Source: Lingula anatina (lineage: Eukaryota; Brachiopoda; Lingulata; Lingulida; Lingulidae). Taken from it: a stretch of 64,000 nucleotides of DNA. Of this stretch, positions 38,301 to 52,260 are shown in pieces. The stretch is from positions 1,347,301-1,411,300 of the forward strand of contig NW_019774069.1 in assembly GCF_001039355.2 (NCBI RefSeq), in the 5' to 3' direction. A model generated the notes under the pieces. That model was given only the letters and a program-made list of their open reading frames with translations, ran no database searches and was not told the origin of the DNA. A program made the translations under genes and the position numbers. Position 1 is the stretch's first letter. Each line of letters opens with the position of its first letter.

Positions 38301-41300
38301 GTTTTAGTTACGTGTCTTTATGTTAATAAATAGATTTTTTTTTGTAATTTTTATAAAATGAAAATTCCAGTTATGTGACTTGCATTGGTTGAATACCGTA
38401 TTTCCAGTGATATCGCTTACAGAAGGGCATATTCTATTCATCCCTTTCTTTCTCAAATGATATGATTCATAATTTCCACTTGGCCTCTAAAGGATGCTGT
38501 TTATTTGCTACTTCCTGTTTCTTTGCAACTGCATTGTCTATAATATCCAGGCTTAATTTTTGCATATGCAATATACAATTGTCTCCGTTGAATTCAAAGA
38601 AAAATTCAGAAGCATTTGTCTGTGCTGTTTCATTTTAAATAAACTGCGAGGTAAGGGGATCTTGATGGCATGTGCAGTTCTGTGCAAAGACCCAGCTGGA
38701 GTTGGCTGTAATGGGAAGATTAAAATACAGACATAGCTACAAATGTACAGTTTCTTGCTTCTGTTCCCATTGTACTTTTTCAATATGGAATTGCTTGACA
38801 CCTGATGATTGCTTGACATTTGATTAATGTATTCCAGATATTCTTAAGAGAAAAAGCATTTTACAAGTACTGTTAAAACATCAGGCATACTACACGTAAC
38901 TTGTTTTTATATGTTAAAATGTACTAATGGCATTTTTGGATCCACTGTTACATTTATTTATCAAGGAGCATAACCTAATATTTTTAATCTTTTTCCTTAA
39001 AGCTAGTGGCATAACTCAATTTCATCTTATGATGTTCAATGTTTAGTGTAGTTTTATGGTTAAATTGAACCACTTAATCACCACAAAATTCAGTCAAGAT
39101 GTAAAATAAAATTCAGTCAAGATGGGAAAGAATATGTTTTGTTTGTGATCACAACCTCAAGGAAATGCAATACATGCCAATCATGATGAAGAAAACCTAG
39201 ATATCTTACAATTAAATTCTTTTGTTTTTCGAATATTAAATGTAAAACTTTTAAGGAGCTTTTTTTAATTTGAAAAGTAAATAAATACAGTGTGGTTACA
39301 ACTGAGGTGGTTTCATATTTTGATTGTTGCATTTTTTGTGGTTAATTTCCTAACATGTGTTTTCTCTCTTGGCTGCTCTGCAGTGTAGTGTTAAGGGGCC
39401 TAGGTTCAGTTCAGTGCCAAAACTGCTGCTTTACTGGTTAACTCAGTGCACTGAGACATAGAGTAAGGATCGAGAGTTCGAGAAGATCAGATGAGGTAGT
39501 TCATAGGTATAAACAAGTGGGTAAAGAGCATTAATGTATTTGTAAAGAAATATCTTCCTGGTGTTATAAGTCAGATTCTTTACTGAGGCATGTGCAAAGA
39601 TTAACAGGGAGCAGTTGGTGGAGAAGAGAGATATGACTGCACTGGAATTTGTATTCTACACACTTGGTATATGGAAACTTCCCTGTGAATGAATCACCAC
39701 TGGGAGTACTGTACATTGTAGTAGACATCCATCAGTCACTAGTGAAACGTGAGAAGTCGGAAAGGAAAATATGGGGGAGGACTTGACACTGGTGATCTTC
39801 ATTCTGTCGACAGCTGGGTGATGGTGATATATGGGGTTATGATGTTACTTAACAGTAGCAGTAATAATGTAGATAGTGATAGTGGTGACAGTGGTGCAGT
39901 GTACAATGTCACACCTCCTACCCTGGTGACAGCAAGAGTACACAGGAAATGGTGGTGGCGGGACAGACACAGGAGAAGAGGGGTGATAGGGGTGAGTCAC
40001 CACAAACACTAACTTGCAGTATCACAAAATTGTCAAAAAAGTTTCATTTTAGAAAGATAATAAAAGGCTGCATATATTTTTTCAAAGGAGATGCCAATTT
40101 TTAAATTTGAATCAGTATTTGGGGGTAATTTTCTGCAAAAAAAAAAAAAAAATGAAATGCAAATTAAACATGTTATTTATAAAAATCAATATCGAAATCA
40201 CTGGTCTGATCAAAACCAGGCAGAGGTTATCAGACAACCACTTAACACTGATCGTAGAATTCCCGGGCACTGTGGGGAGCTATGGGGTCTCTTTTTATTT
40301 TCATATGCCTGACATATTTTGTCAGCCGTTATGTCTAACCTACATTACCTTTAGCAGGACAGATATGCTCCCTATCTTAAATGGTAGCAAACCTGGCGGT
40401 GTTTAAGTGTACTCAATGTTTTCTGCCTCCCCTCCCATCAAAACATTTTCATGTGTCAGAAGCTGTGAAAAAGAAGCTTAGTTGGCTTAGTTAAGGTTTA
40501 TGGATAGTGACTGAAATAGAGGTATTGGAATGTGTAGGGTTTCTTTTTAACTTTTAGATAATGTCAGTTAGCCCAGTTTACATCAGACCTGTTCTTAACA
40601 CATTATAAAGAGACTTCAATTTTTACTTCATTTATTTGCTGGATTCTGCAGCAATTTTTAAAACTTATGTAGTATCACTAGTATTCCAAACTCATATATA
40701 TCCTTCTTATACTATATATTTTGGACCACTTTCTCTTCACTTGGGGTTATGCCAAGCTAGCAGTTACATGCATCCTTTGCATATTTCCTTCTGGTAAAAA
40801 TATAATTGAGCATTGGAAGTAATTTGATTACTTGAAACAGATATAACAACTTTTTTAGCCACAAATACAGATTTGAGAGCCACATACACAGATTTCAGAA
40901 AACCAGATTTAAAACAGCAAGTTGATTATTAATTTATTTATATTGCTCACTAAAACCCTATTTTTCTGCATATGTCATCTGGGTTTACCTATCTTTCATG
41001 TGTATGTTTTGTGACCACCTAAAATCGCCTTAATATTGTGTCTGGGCAAATGCATAATTTAGAAAACTGGAAAAAATGTTTGTTGATTATATATGAAAGT
41101 TCATTAACAGTGGAGTCATTAATTGGCACCAGAGCTAGCATGCTGATACAGTCTAAAACAAACAAACAAACAAAAAAAAATCAATGATTTTAACAAGTAA
41201 TGTTCCAGTAATGTATAATGATAAAATTGCTTTTTGATTGATCTGAAAATAACCGAGTTATCTTAATATTGAGACATTGCAGCTATTGATTGATTTTAGT

Positions 41301-44300
41301 TTATGTTTAATCCAATTTGCATTAGCTGGCTAAGCATGCCTTCTTTTTACAAATGTTGTGTGTATATGTGAAAATTGAGTATGATCCAAGCTAACATAGA
41401 TTAAATATTTTACAATTTTTTAAATCCATCAGAATTAAACAAAAGTTATGTGCTTTTGCAGGTACTGCGATTTGTGAATCTGATTCAGCTTCATCTGCTT
41501 CCTTTATTTCTATTACACTTACGTATGTTTAGATGTTTTTTAATATCTTGAGACAGAGAGTCTGTCTTTAAACAAACACCACCAACTTCCTTTGTAGTGT
41601 TGTGCATTATATTTGATTATACATAAAGAGTGGACAAATGAGTATCACAGCCAGTGTGTTAGGTGAGCTTTGTTTAACTAAGTGAACTGCGAAAATTGGA
41701 ATGAAAATAATTGGAACTTTTTTTGCAATGAAAATAACTGCATATGTTTTATTTTCATGCTAATTTCTATTATAATGTTCTTGGAAATGCCATGAAAAGG
41801 TTGTTTGATGTTTGACTGTGCAGCAAGCTTTCCTAGATGCCATGTTTTTTTTTTTTTTTTATTTTGTTGCTCCAAAATGTTGTAGAAGAATTCATTTTAA
41901 TGGGTGAAATTTAGAGATTACAGTGATTATAAGAAAACTGAAAAACATTGTCACAAAATAACTGTTTTGATTCATTTACACCAGACAAATTAGACTTAAT
42001 TAGCAATAATGCTGTACTGGTTTTGATGTTTTGAGAGGTTATGATCATGTCATTATGCTATAGGAAACTTGACAAGGTATACTGTACACTTTTGATTTGT
42101 AGATATCCCAAGGTCATATTTTCTTTATCTATAAATCCCGAAAAGCTATTATCTATCTCAATTCAGACCTTAATAGCAATAAAACCCCTCAAAAAAAAGT
42201 ACCTGATGTTGATATTTCTTTCTGAAATGTACAGAGAGACATGACAATCTAAATGTCTGGCCAGTCATTTAGAACTAAATTATTAGATTAGAAAAGGTAT
42301 AAAGCATAGTGTACAAATGGGTTAAGCAATGGTTTGTGAAGAGAAAATTCCTTTTTTCCCGAGGAAAATTTAATTTGCTTCAAAAATCTGGGATAGGATA
42401 CCTTTAAGTGGATCAGTTGGTGATGTTGATTTGGGGGTGGCTCTCTTATTTAATAGCCAGGCCATTAAGTTGTCAATTTCTCAAAAATGTAGTGATACAG
42501 CTGAAGCACTAAGATTTAATGTTTGCTGTATAAAGACTTTCACGGTGTGTTAAGCATTTCAGCCTAAAAGGTGGACATGATTTTACAATTGGATTATATG
42601 GTGACATGGCTTCACTTTGGATTTAGTTTTGTATGATATGATATGATATAATATGATATGATATGATATGATATGAAAAGTAAGCAATAAAAACAACAAA
42701 ATAAGAAGTGGTAAATTACAACAAAACAACACATGGAACATATTAACTTAGCACAATTTATTTAAATGGAAAATTTTTATATAATAAATTTGTATAATAT
42801 ATAGTGTAAAGTATGTGGAACATCCATCTTCTCTTACAGCACTAAAGTCTTCAAGCACTCAAACACTCAAATTAGGTTGCTAATGTGATTTTTTTAAAAT
42901 CGATAAAAAAATGCAAGTATTATTTCTAGAATTTGCCTTCTTTGAAGTCAGAAGTGTTTATTGGTAAAATGTAACTAATTTCCAATAAGGGCAGATAATG
43001 TAGTGCTATATTGTCTTGTTTGTCAGTTGGTCCTTCAGCAATTTTATATACTAAAATGCATTCCAAAGTTAATATTCACCCCATACTTGTAAATAACTGT
43101 AATATTAAATTTTTAACAGGGCTCATGAACAAAAAAGAAATAAAAAGCCTCAAACAAATCAAACTAATGTATCTGTACTGAACTATCTATACTGCATATT
43201 TATACGCCACTAATGTGCTCTTGTTAATCTCTGTACATACAGCTTGGATAAGTGAGCGGATTAACGGTTTGTCTTTTGTAGCACAGTGCTTGTGGCTGCT
43301 AATTTTACGATAGTGCCATGAAATCATGGTTTGAGTTGTTGATTTGGGCATTATAAAAGCCCAATTTCGCAAACAGCTAGTTACAGTAATTGTAAGGCCT
43401 GTACTCAAAAGTGTCAATTTAAGCATGACCATGTTTGCCATTGGATTTTCAAAAGCTTTATTGTAGAGTATTATAAATAAATGCAACATTTAGTTGAGGC
43501 TGTTGCATAAAAAAACATTATTGTCACAAACAAGTAAAATAAGTAATAAGACAATTTCAACTTCTATTTGAAGTGTTTTTTAAACAAGCTACTCTGTTTT
43601 TAATGAGGCATAAAATCTGTATGAAGGCATTCTTGGGAATTCTTGAATATTGAGAATAGTAATGTTTTTTAACCAAAAACCCAAATGATTACATCTAAAT
43701 GTCAATAGGATATTGACACACATTTGGCGTAAAGTTACATCCCTTGAAAAAATACCATAGAAAAAGGGCATTAATTCTCTTAAGTTACAATATAAGATAT
43801 AAGGCTTTATGATTATCAATAAGATTGTTCATAGTTCCAAGGATTTTTATTTAGTGATAGTAATAATTTACTTTAGAACAAAATATTTATGAACAGCTAC
43901 ATTTTGCTCTTGTCATAGAGCCCATTCAGAACAGAAGATCCGAGGATCCACAGATCAAATATGGCAGACCCTACATAAACGGAGAGCCTACTAATCTGCT
44001 GATGGTCTCTCTGCCTCCACACGCACCATTTAATGGATTAAATCACAGCTCCGAGGTACATTTGCCAGACCCCTGCAAGGGGTACGCCATGAAGGGTACG
44101 CCATATTTGATCCGTGGATCAGAAGGTCCTCGGATCTTCTGATCTGAATGGCCTCAGAAGAGCATCATCAAGCCAATTGCCCACAGGTCGTTAGGTATTG
44201 GTTGACCTGTGAAAGAACATTCATCCTGATGATGCTCTTGTGACATGTCAGAACCATGGCTCTTTTTAAGTATTTTGTTCCAAAGCAACTGATCATTATC

Positions 44301-47300
44301 ACTACATGACTAAAAAGGCTTTATGATATTTTACTCATGCTGGAAAAATAAAATGTATTATGCAGAAACAAATTTAAATGCAGCTTTCACAGGCATTTCA
44401 ACTTTTCAATGGTTAATTTGCCAAATTTGCAGAAATTAATGGCCCATATAGAGCAATTATCGAGGTGTCTCAGACAGGAACGAAATGGCACTTTTCCACA
44501 GTGTTCGCATAATGTGCTGTGTGGTTGTTACATGATTATGGCCCTGCTGAGAATTATTAAATAGGACAAACATTAACACCCATCTTGGCTGGTTCATATG
44601 TATTTTAATGAAAGGGATCTTATAGAAGGAGCAATATTTGCAAGCTTTCAGGAGGACAACTGACAAAGCTAAAATGAAAATTATGCATAGAAGCATTCAC
44701 AAGCCATTAGTGGTCTGTGACTCTATTTGTTATGTTACCTGTGTTGCAGTTCAAAGATTTCCACAATTATCTGCACCTTATAATTGTAATTAACACTCAT
44801 TGTGATAGAGAAATATTAGTATTACCATTTCATTGAAAATCTTCAGGTGTGTTCTTTATATTTCTTGCATTGGTTGTGGAACAGTTTAAATATAATACTA
44901 TATACAACTATCTATCTACTTATCTATTTGGAAGTTTAGTTTTTTTTCTTCTCTCTTTTGTGTAGCAGTCTAGAGCACCATTAGTTGTACATGCATGGAA
45001 AAAATCAGTTCTACTTTCCATACTCAACATGTCACCTCCCACATTATGTCCTGTTGTCATGGCTTTCACTCTCGTAATCACAAGTTTGATGGTAATATCC
45101 ACATCAGTAGAGAATGACCAGAAAGACTTCATTTTCCAGTGGACATTGATGAAGCCTTTAAACTCATTCACTACCAACTGAACAATCTCTCCTAAGCAGA
45201 TACTCCTTTCCACTGATAATTTGTTAATCCTCTCTTGATTCAGTTTGTCATTGTACTGACTTTTGAGGAAATTTTCTGAAATACAAACCTTCCCTACAGC
45301 AATGTGTAAAAATGAATTCCAAATTCGCATTTCCATCTGTTATTCGCCAAAAACTGTCGCTGTTGCGGCAACTTTTCTTTTCTTGTTTATATTTCTCCAC
45401 ATACTGTTTCTATGACCAAACTTTAGATATACTGCTCTCCTGTACAGAAATCTTACGAGTGTCAAAATTTTTTCAACAAAATCGAGAGCTTGTGCAGCAT
45501 GGTGTGTCACCGCTCGAGAAAATGGCGTACAGCTGAGTAATCTGCCTCCGTTATGTGAAATCGATGGCAAATACCCTAGCTAATGTATGCAAACGGCTTG
45601 GGCATACAAGATGGCCCAAGACATTCAAATGGTGGAACACGCATATTAATTGGCATTGTGAACATAAATCTTGTGACACTGTGAAAGTGAGCACATAGTC
45701 ATCTTTTATCAACACCTCACTAACTCGTGCCTAATAAAATGATTTCATGTATTTCTTTTTGACAATTTCGCTATTTCATTTCTTCTGTATAACCTTGAAA
45801 AGTTATCCCAGTAGATTAAAGGGTGGTTGTGCATGTGTCTGGTATGCCTAAGAGGTAATGGTCCAAGTGTGATTTATCAGTGCACATAAAGACTTGTAGT
45901 TTTCCCATTTCCATACCCATCAATGCTACAGTGGATCATATACATTCAATCTCGAGGGTTTCTCATCTCACTTTTGGCACAGCTCTCAATGATCATGATG
46001 GTCATTAGACATCTGCCTATTACTGTAGTACTGAGTACATGGTTTTCTTGAGGACTTGGATTGGGAGGAAAATGTGTTCTCTAGACAAGTACAATAGTGA
46101 GGACTCTTTACCAAAGGGATTTTAGGATTAAGATTGTATTTATAAGAAGTGTTTTCTTGTTAGGTGAATCATTTGTGTGTGAAAAAAATTAATAAAAATT
46201 CTTTGTCCTCCTGCTATTCATGGCAATAATACTGATGATCACTCTTATTTTTTAAAATTAAAAGCATAATGAATTATTGACTTACTCTAGACAAGGTCTG
46301 CTATTCTGAATTGGGTATTGATGTTAGCTAAAAAGTTTCAAAGTACCATCAACCAACCCAGCCCCTTATATGAAAGGCCACCTGAAGCCACATTGCTATT
46401 ATGTCCTGTAATGTTCATTAGAGAAACCACTTCTATGGTATGCATCCTATTTAGGTTATGTGTGCAGTAGCGTGAAAAGAGATTAGCATTTCAAAGCTGC
46501 TGTAGCCATGGAAAAGAATGTATATATATGGATAACTTGCTCAATTTATACTGTAAGAAGGATCATAACTGCAGTGCCATTGCTTTCTTAATCATTCTTT
46601 AAACATGACAAAAGTGAAGTAATATGTGTATGTTGGTTTTATAGTTCTTATAGATTCATATTTCTAATAATTCAAGGTAAAAATTAAAAAAAATAGAAGA
46701 GGAAAATAAAGTGCATTTAACTTTTTCAATTGTGTAGAAGAAAAGTTAACATTGGGAACAATGAAACCTTATGGAAATCAGAGAATAGCTTAGGGGAAGA
46801 TATAAAACATCTTTTTTCATTTCCTTTAGTAGAAAAGATAAATGATTAAATAAAGCTGGTAAGGTGCTTTTGTGAATATAGCCATGTTAAATTGGCTAAC
46901 ACCATAATGTATTTGTCGGCAGCCATTGCATTTGGGATTCTGTCAGTAATTACCAGTTTTTACCACATATTTCACTATAAATAACCATTGTTCTTTCTAA
47001 ATACATTTGGACCAGTAAGGTTGCTGTTTGATTCCATGCCCAATATGACTGCACGGCATGAGATTCAAAGATTTGATTGGTCTTTAAAAGTATGGTCATA
47101 CTTATCTGCATATGCCAACTGATGTGCACACTTATCAGCCAGAACTTTAAAATGGCAAAATGGCTCCAAGGTTTCAGAATAGTTTATGTGAGAAGATAGT
47201 GCAATCGTGTTATGACTTGGCCTGGCACTATCACATTTGCTGTAACAGTACCTTACTCTTCCATTTTGTTTGGAAATTTTAATTTATTGACAGTGTATAT

Positions 47301-50300
47301 GCATCTTTTTCTATTTGATTTTTCTGCCAGGCTGACAAATGGTATAGCCTGGTACTGGCATTTTGAGATTGTGATAAAAAATATAAAGATTATTTTCATA
47401 TTCTGACTAAAGAGTCAGTCCTGAAAAGAAGGAACTTATAGTGACTTGCAAACAGTATAGTAGGAAAACATCAAAATCCTGAGAACTTGCCTAATTTTGA
47501 GAATAGTTGTTCATTAGTTCATTAAGACCTATATATAATTAATTTGTGTGCATATATTAGTCAGCATTTTAACTGCTCTCAAGGCCAGTGATGTCAAATA
47601 TGATTGACTTATGGCACCAAATATAATAGAAATTCAAAATTTAAATACACATTGTTGGCAGACTTTAATCCTTTCTATGAATTACCAAAGGTGTGGTCCA
47701 CATGAAAAGGAATTCGAAGCTAAAAAAGCATTAATCTGGGATATATATTCTCTTAAAATTTTTCAAAAATTTCTTAATGTTTTGCATAGATGATATAAAA
47801 TGGACATCAAACCACTGAATGACATTTTGTCACAAGAAAATATGATTGATGTATTTCCAAAAGTCATGTAGATTTTCTTGGAAATAAGGTAATGAAATCT
47901 GCCAATTTCAAGATTTTCAGCTCCTCTTACTTTATAAGATTGGCCAAAAATCCAAGTTTCATCTGTTACTAAAGGAGCAGAGTAGAAATGATGGTTTGGG
48001 CACAAGGTTTGAGAACAAGATCTATAAAAAATGAAGGAATTTTGTCTGATACCTATTGCTTCAAATTTGATTCTTACAGACATTTGCTTGTAAATGCATT
48101 TACTATATATACTTTGCTTTCACTAGAAAGAGAGAAAGTAGTTTAACCAAATTTCATGTTTTTGTTTGAAAAATGATAACATTAAGCCAAACATGTTAGT
48201 GAATAATAATAATTGGATTTATGTCAAAACAAGATGCCATATTGAATTGGCTGCCATATTGTATAGCAACCTTGTGTTCATGACTTTTTGATGCTTAAAT
48301 ATGTCAGACATATAATATGTTAGTCTTTTACAGTTAATCTTGACTATTACTGAATTAATGCTATGGGTATGTGTATGCATGGGAAGGGGGACGCTAAGAA
48401 ATTATAAGCCTCACTGATGAGACTTTTCTAACTTTTGTCGGAATTCTAACTTTTTCAGGGTCATTTGGGTCATTCTTGTGAACCGTGTACCCTGGACCCC
48501 TGGCCAATTTTCCTACTTTTTCAGTGAGGACTAGCCTCATCCCTGAAGCCTCTTCAGTCTCTCTCTATAAAGATACATCAAGATTGTCCTCCCTCTTTCC
48601 ACAATCTAGCCAATGTCTTAGTATATATGTATATTTAATTTGGATTTTGTTAAATTTGATGGGTGCATTTACAAGCTTTGCTGTTCGTCTTTGAAGGAAT
48701 TGATTGATTGCTTAAAAAAATGAAGCATGGTAATTACACAATTTTTTCAATGGGTAAAAATTTTCAAACTTTCAGATACATAATTTTATAATCACAAATA
48801 ATTATATTTCTTTATAGCCTGTGTAGCGCTTTCACTGCATAGAAAGGAACTATAGAGTAGCCTGCTTTTTAATATCTTTGCTACCACCCAATAGGAATGC
48901 ACTTATTTTGAGAAATTATGATTTAAAAAATACAGTATGTGTAAAATTCACATTTTTCCCAATTAAAAAGATTTAGTAATTTCTGTAAAGCATAAATTGA
49001 ATAATAAAAAAAAAGAATAACAATTAATACAAGAAATATTCAGTCATATTGCACATTCTTCAGTTGTGGCTAAATTGAAAAATTAAATCATAATCCTTAA
49101 GAACATAAATATGCTCAAACAGTTAGCATTTTTTATATGTACACAATTCATACAATAGGTCATAACACAGATGGAAGATAAGTATCTGCTGATAACAACA
49201 CAGAAGTTTACTTAAGAACCAACGGTAAAACTAATATTTGTTCATAGTGGTAAGTCAACCGTCTTCTTAGTGGTTGATTGTTGATAAACGATACCTGCCT
49301 GATTTTACTGGCATCATAAATACCTGGGATGAATTGACAATCAAATATGCTGCCATCTGTCCAGGAACTGCTCTGTGGCACAGATTGAGCAGACGGCACA
49401 TGGCACAGTTGACATGGGCTAGGAGGTGTTCAAACTGCTGTGTGTGTGTGGAGAAAAAGCATGCATGGCAGCCACAAGACAGGTAGATTTTGTATACAGT
49501 ACTGTTGGAACTGCTTTTTTTTTCAAACTAGATGTAGGGCATACAGACGAAATTGATAGTATTTGTTTAATCTGGGCTTTATCATGATGTCGTGTTGCTT
49601 AGGTGGGGCTGATGTTTTAGTTTTGTGATGTTATGTCAGTATTTGATGTGCAGATGAAAGGTTACTGCTGTTGGACTCAGGAAATGTTTTTACTAAAATT
49701 ATAATATTTGTTCAGTGAATTAATTGTTGCAAACCTTGGGGAGGCCATAGAGAAGAGTATTCTTGCAGATGGTAATATCTATCAGAAAACTATAAGAGTG
49801 AGATTTTGCATGAAATATGACACACTTCATGTTCGATGAGACAGAATGGGATTATATACATTTCTGTGTTAATAGCATCTGCAGGATGTTGCGCTGAGAA
49901 TAAATAGGTGGGGCATCCAATCAGTCTTAAAAGACAATATATTGGAATGGCCATAAGTTAGGTATTGTCAGTAAACATGTGAGTATTGTAATAAATGTTG
50001 ATGCAGCAATGAACGATTACAGATAAAAGTAGTATTAACAATAAGAATTGATGTAAAAGATTTGCTTTGCCATTGCTTTGCCATTGATATAGAGGATGCA
50101 GAACTAAGAGAAGAGAAATTTTTAAAATATTAGGTCATTTTATATGGTCCTACTTTAAATTTGTGTATTTTCAGCTCCAGCAGTTGATAGTGAGTGGAGA
50201 ACTACCATGTTCCAAGGAGGAGGCTGCCACACTTGCTGGCATCCAGCTTCACATTGAAGAGGCATGGCCAGAGAATGAAAGTGAAAATGTAGACAAGCAA

Positions 50301-52222
50301 GCCAGTGACTTAGCCAGAGCTGTAGCTATACTGAAAAGTAAAACTCTCAGTATTGACAACTTGGCCAAGCAAGAAAACCTAACAAGAAAAAAGGAACTGA
50401 TCCGAACTCAGAAGGCACTAAAATTGACCAGCAGTAGGAGGAAACTTGTACGCCAGTTGACATGTGTCAGTGATACTACGGAGAGTGTGCTCACTGCTAC
50501 AGAAGTGAACTTTGGAAAGTGCCTGCCACCTGATTATAAGGAGTCTAAAAAAGTGCACGATTTAATAAAAGTAAGTTTTTAATGTCCACAACTGAAGCAC
50601 AATACCATTTATGCACACACTTGTTCTATAGTTTCATTTTAGATCTTCAACCTCTGTCCTCGGGTGTTGATTTTTTAGAGAAAGATGGTTTTAGTGTTCG
50701 TTTCTATTGAATCTGTCAGTCTCCCTATCAACTTCTTAGGTTCTCTGAATGCAGTGAGTTAAACAGATGAACATGCCTCCTGGTTTTTAGTAGAATATTG
50801 AAAAGCTGATGCTTATGTGAGTATGTCGGAAACAAGGCATGTTATTATCTGTTAAGCTGATTGCATTCAGCCAATGCCCCCATGGAGTTGGATGGATCTA
50901 GGATTCAATAGGAATGACCCCTTATACCTTTAATGTGCAAAAATAAATTCAACTGAACCTACTTATTGAGCAATATGTGACGATTATGTCAAATGATCGT
51001 GTTTCACCATTGTAGACAATACTTTTGTACCAAAATATATCAGATCAACTTTCTCTCATGTTTTTTATGGTTCACAATGGCATTCAGAGTCTCATATATT
51101 TTTATTATTTATAAAAATCTTGGAAAAATAAATGTAGAATGCAGTGAACAGAATGTAGCCTAATACATGCTATGAATACATAAGTATCACAGCTGTTTCA
51201 ATGTGTTTTCAAGCTACAAGTAGGTGAAAGCCCTCCAGATGCTCAAAAATTATCTTTAATTCCACAATTGAATTAAGTGAACTATTTGCTAATTACCTTT
51301 GAGTCTTAAGTTGAACACTTGTTACAGCTAGGTCCAGGATTTTAAACCGAAAATAAATGCCAAGAGGCTAAGTTTGATGCGCATGTCAATTTCAAACCTG
51401 CCTTACAGGGCAAGCAGTACATGAACACAAATTCATCTTCATTTGAAAATGTTTAGGTCTTATGATTTTTTGTTTTTATTCGGCAAGTTCAGTGATTTTG
51501 GTGATTGATACTCTGCAGTCAGGTAGAAAATGAATTTAGGTTCTGTGATGAAGCAATAATGATTCTGTAACACCCTTGTATGTAGTTTGAAATGAAATAT
51601 CAATCTTTTACACAGGTGTTCTTTAATTAGATTCTGTAAGTGGTGTCCTAGATTTAAGGTCTGCTTCTCCACATAACATTGTCATTTTAAAAAGTGACTG
51701 TAATAGATCATTATGTTAATGTATAATACTATAATTATAAATGTCATGCTCACAGCCTGGTCTGCAAGAAGTTTTCTTATGATCAGACATTCAGTCTCAG
51801 CATTTAGGTCTTATGCATCTGTTGTCATCAGTGTATGTTGCTGCTGTAGTTATAGTCGCAAACACCATTAGGGTTGCTGTTGATATGTTATTGCCTTGGA
51901 ACAACCATAAGGGAAAATTGTGTTACATTTAATTCTCATACTTTTAAGAATGATTCTTAGAAAAGTAATGAAATATAGCTCAAGTTTGAAATCCAGTGTG
52001 ATTAGATTACTTTTCTTGAATTTATGAAGTTGTAGTGAGTAACGTTTCCTGAATATACTCAGAAATAGTATAAAATAATTGAAAAACAGTGGTGATTATG
52101 GTGCTAGGCATTATGTAATACACTTGCACTTTCATCATTGAATTAATTCCTCTTTATAGACCATTTGAATGAGACTGTTTTTTTTTTTCTTAGTTCTATT
52201 GTTAATATATTTGTCCATTTGA

Positions 52223-52260
<38 letters not shown>

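Larger units (their letters stand above)
37491..50174 (+). other. Intron 6 (12.7 kb)
   Basis: Contains a 43-bp repeat (37829-37871), a tRNA-like fragment (about 39435-39490), a pentanucleotide repeat (42632-42676), a palindromic element (43918-44154) with an adjoining hairpin, and two weak minus-strand coding candidates (44920-45336 and 49324-49437). The rest is unique AT-rich DNA. Confidence 0.8.
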
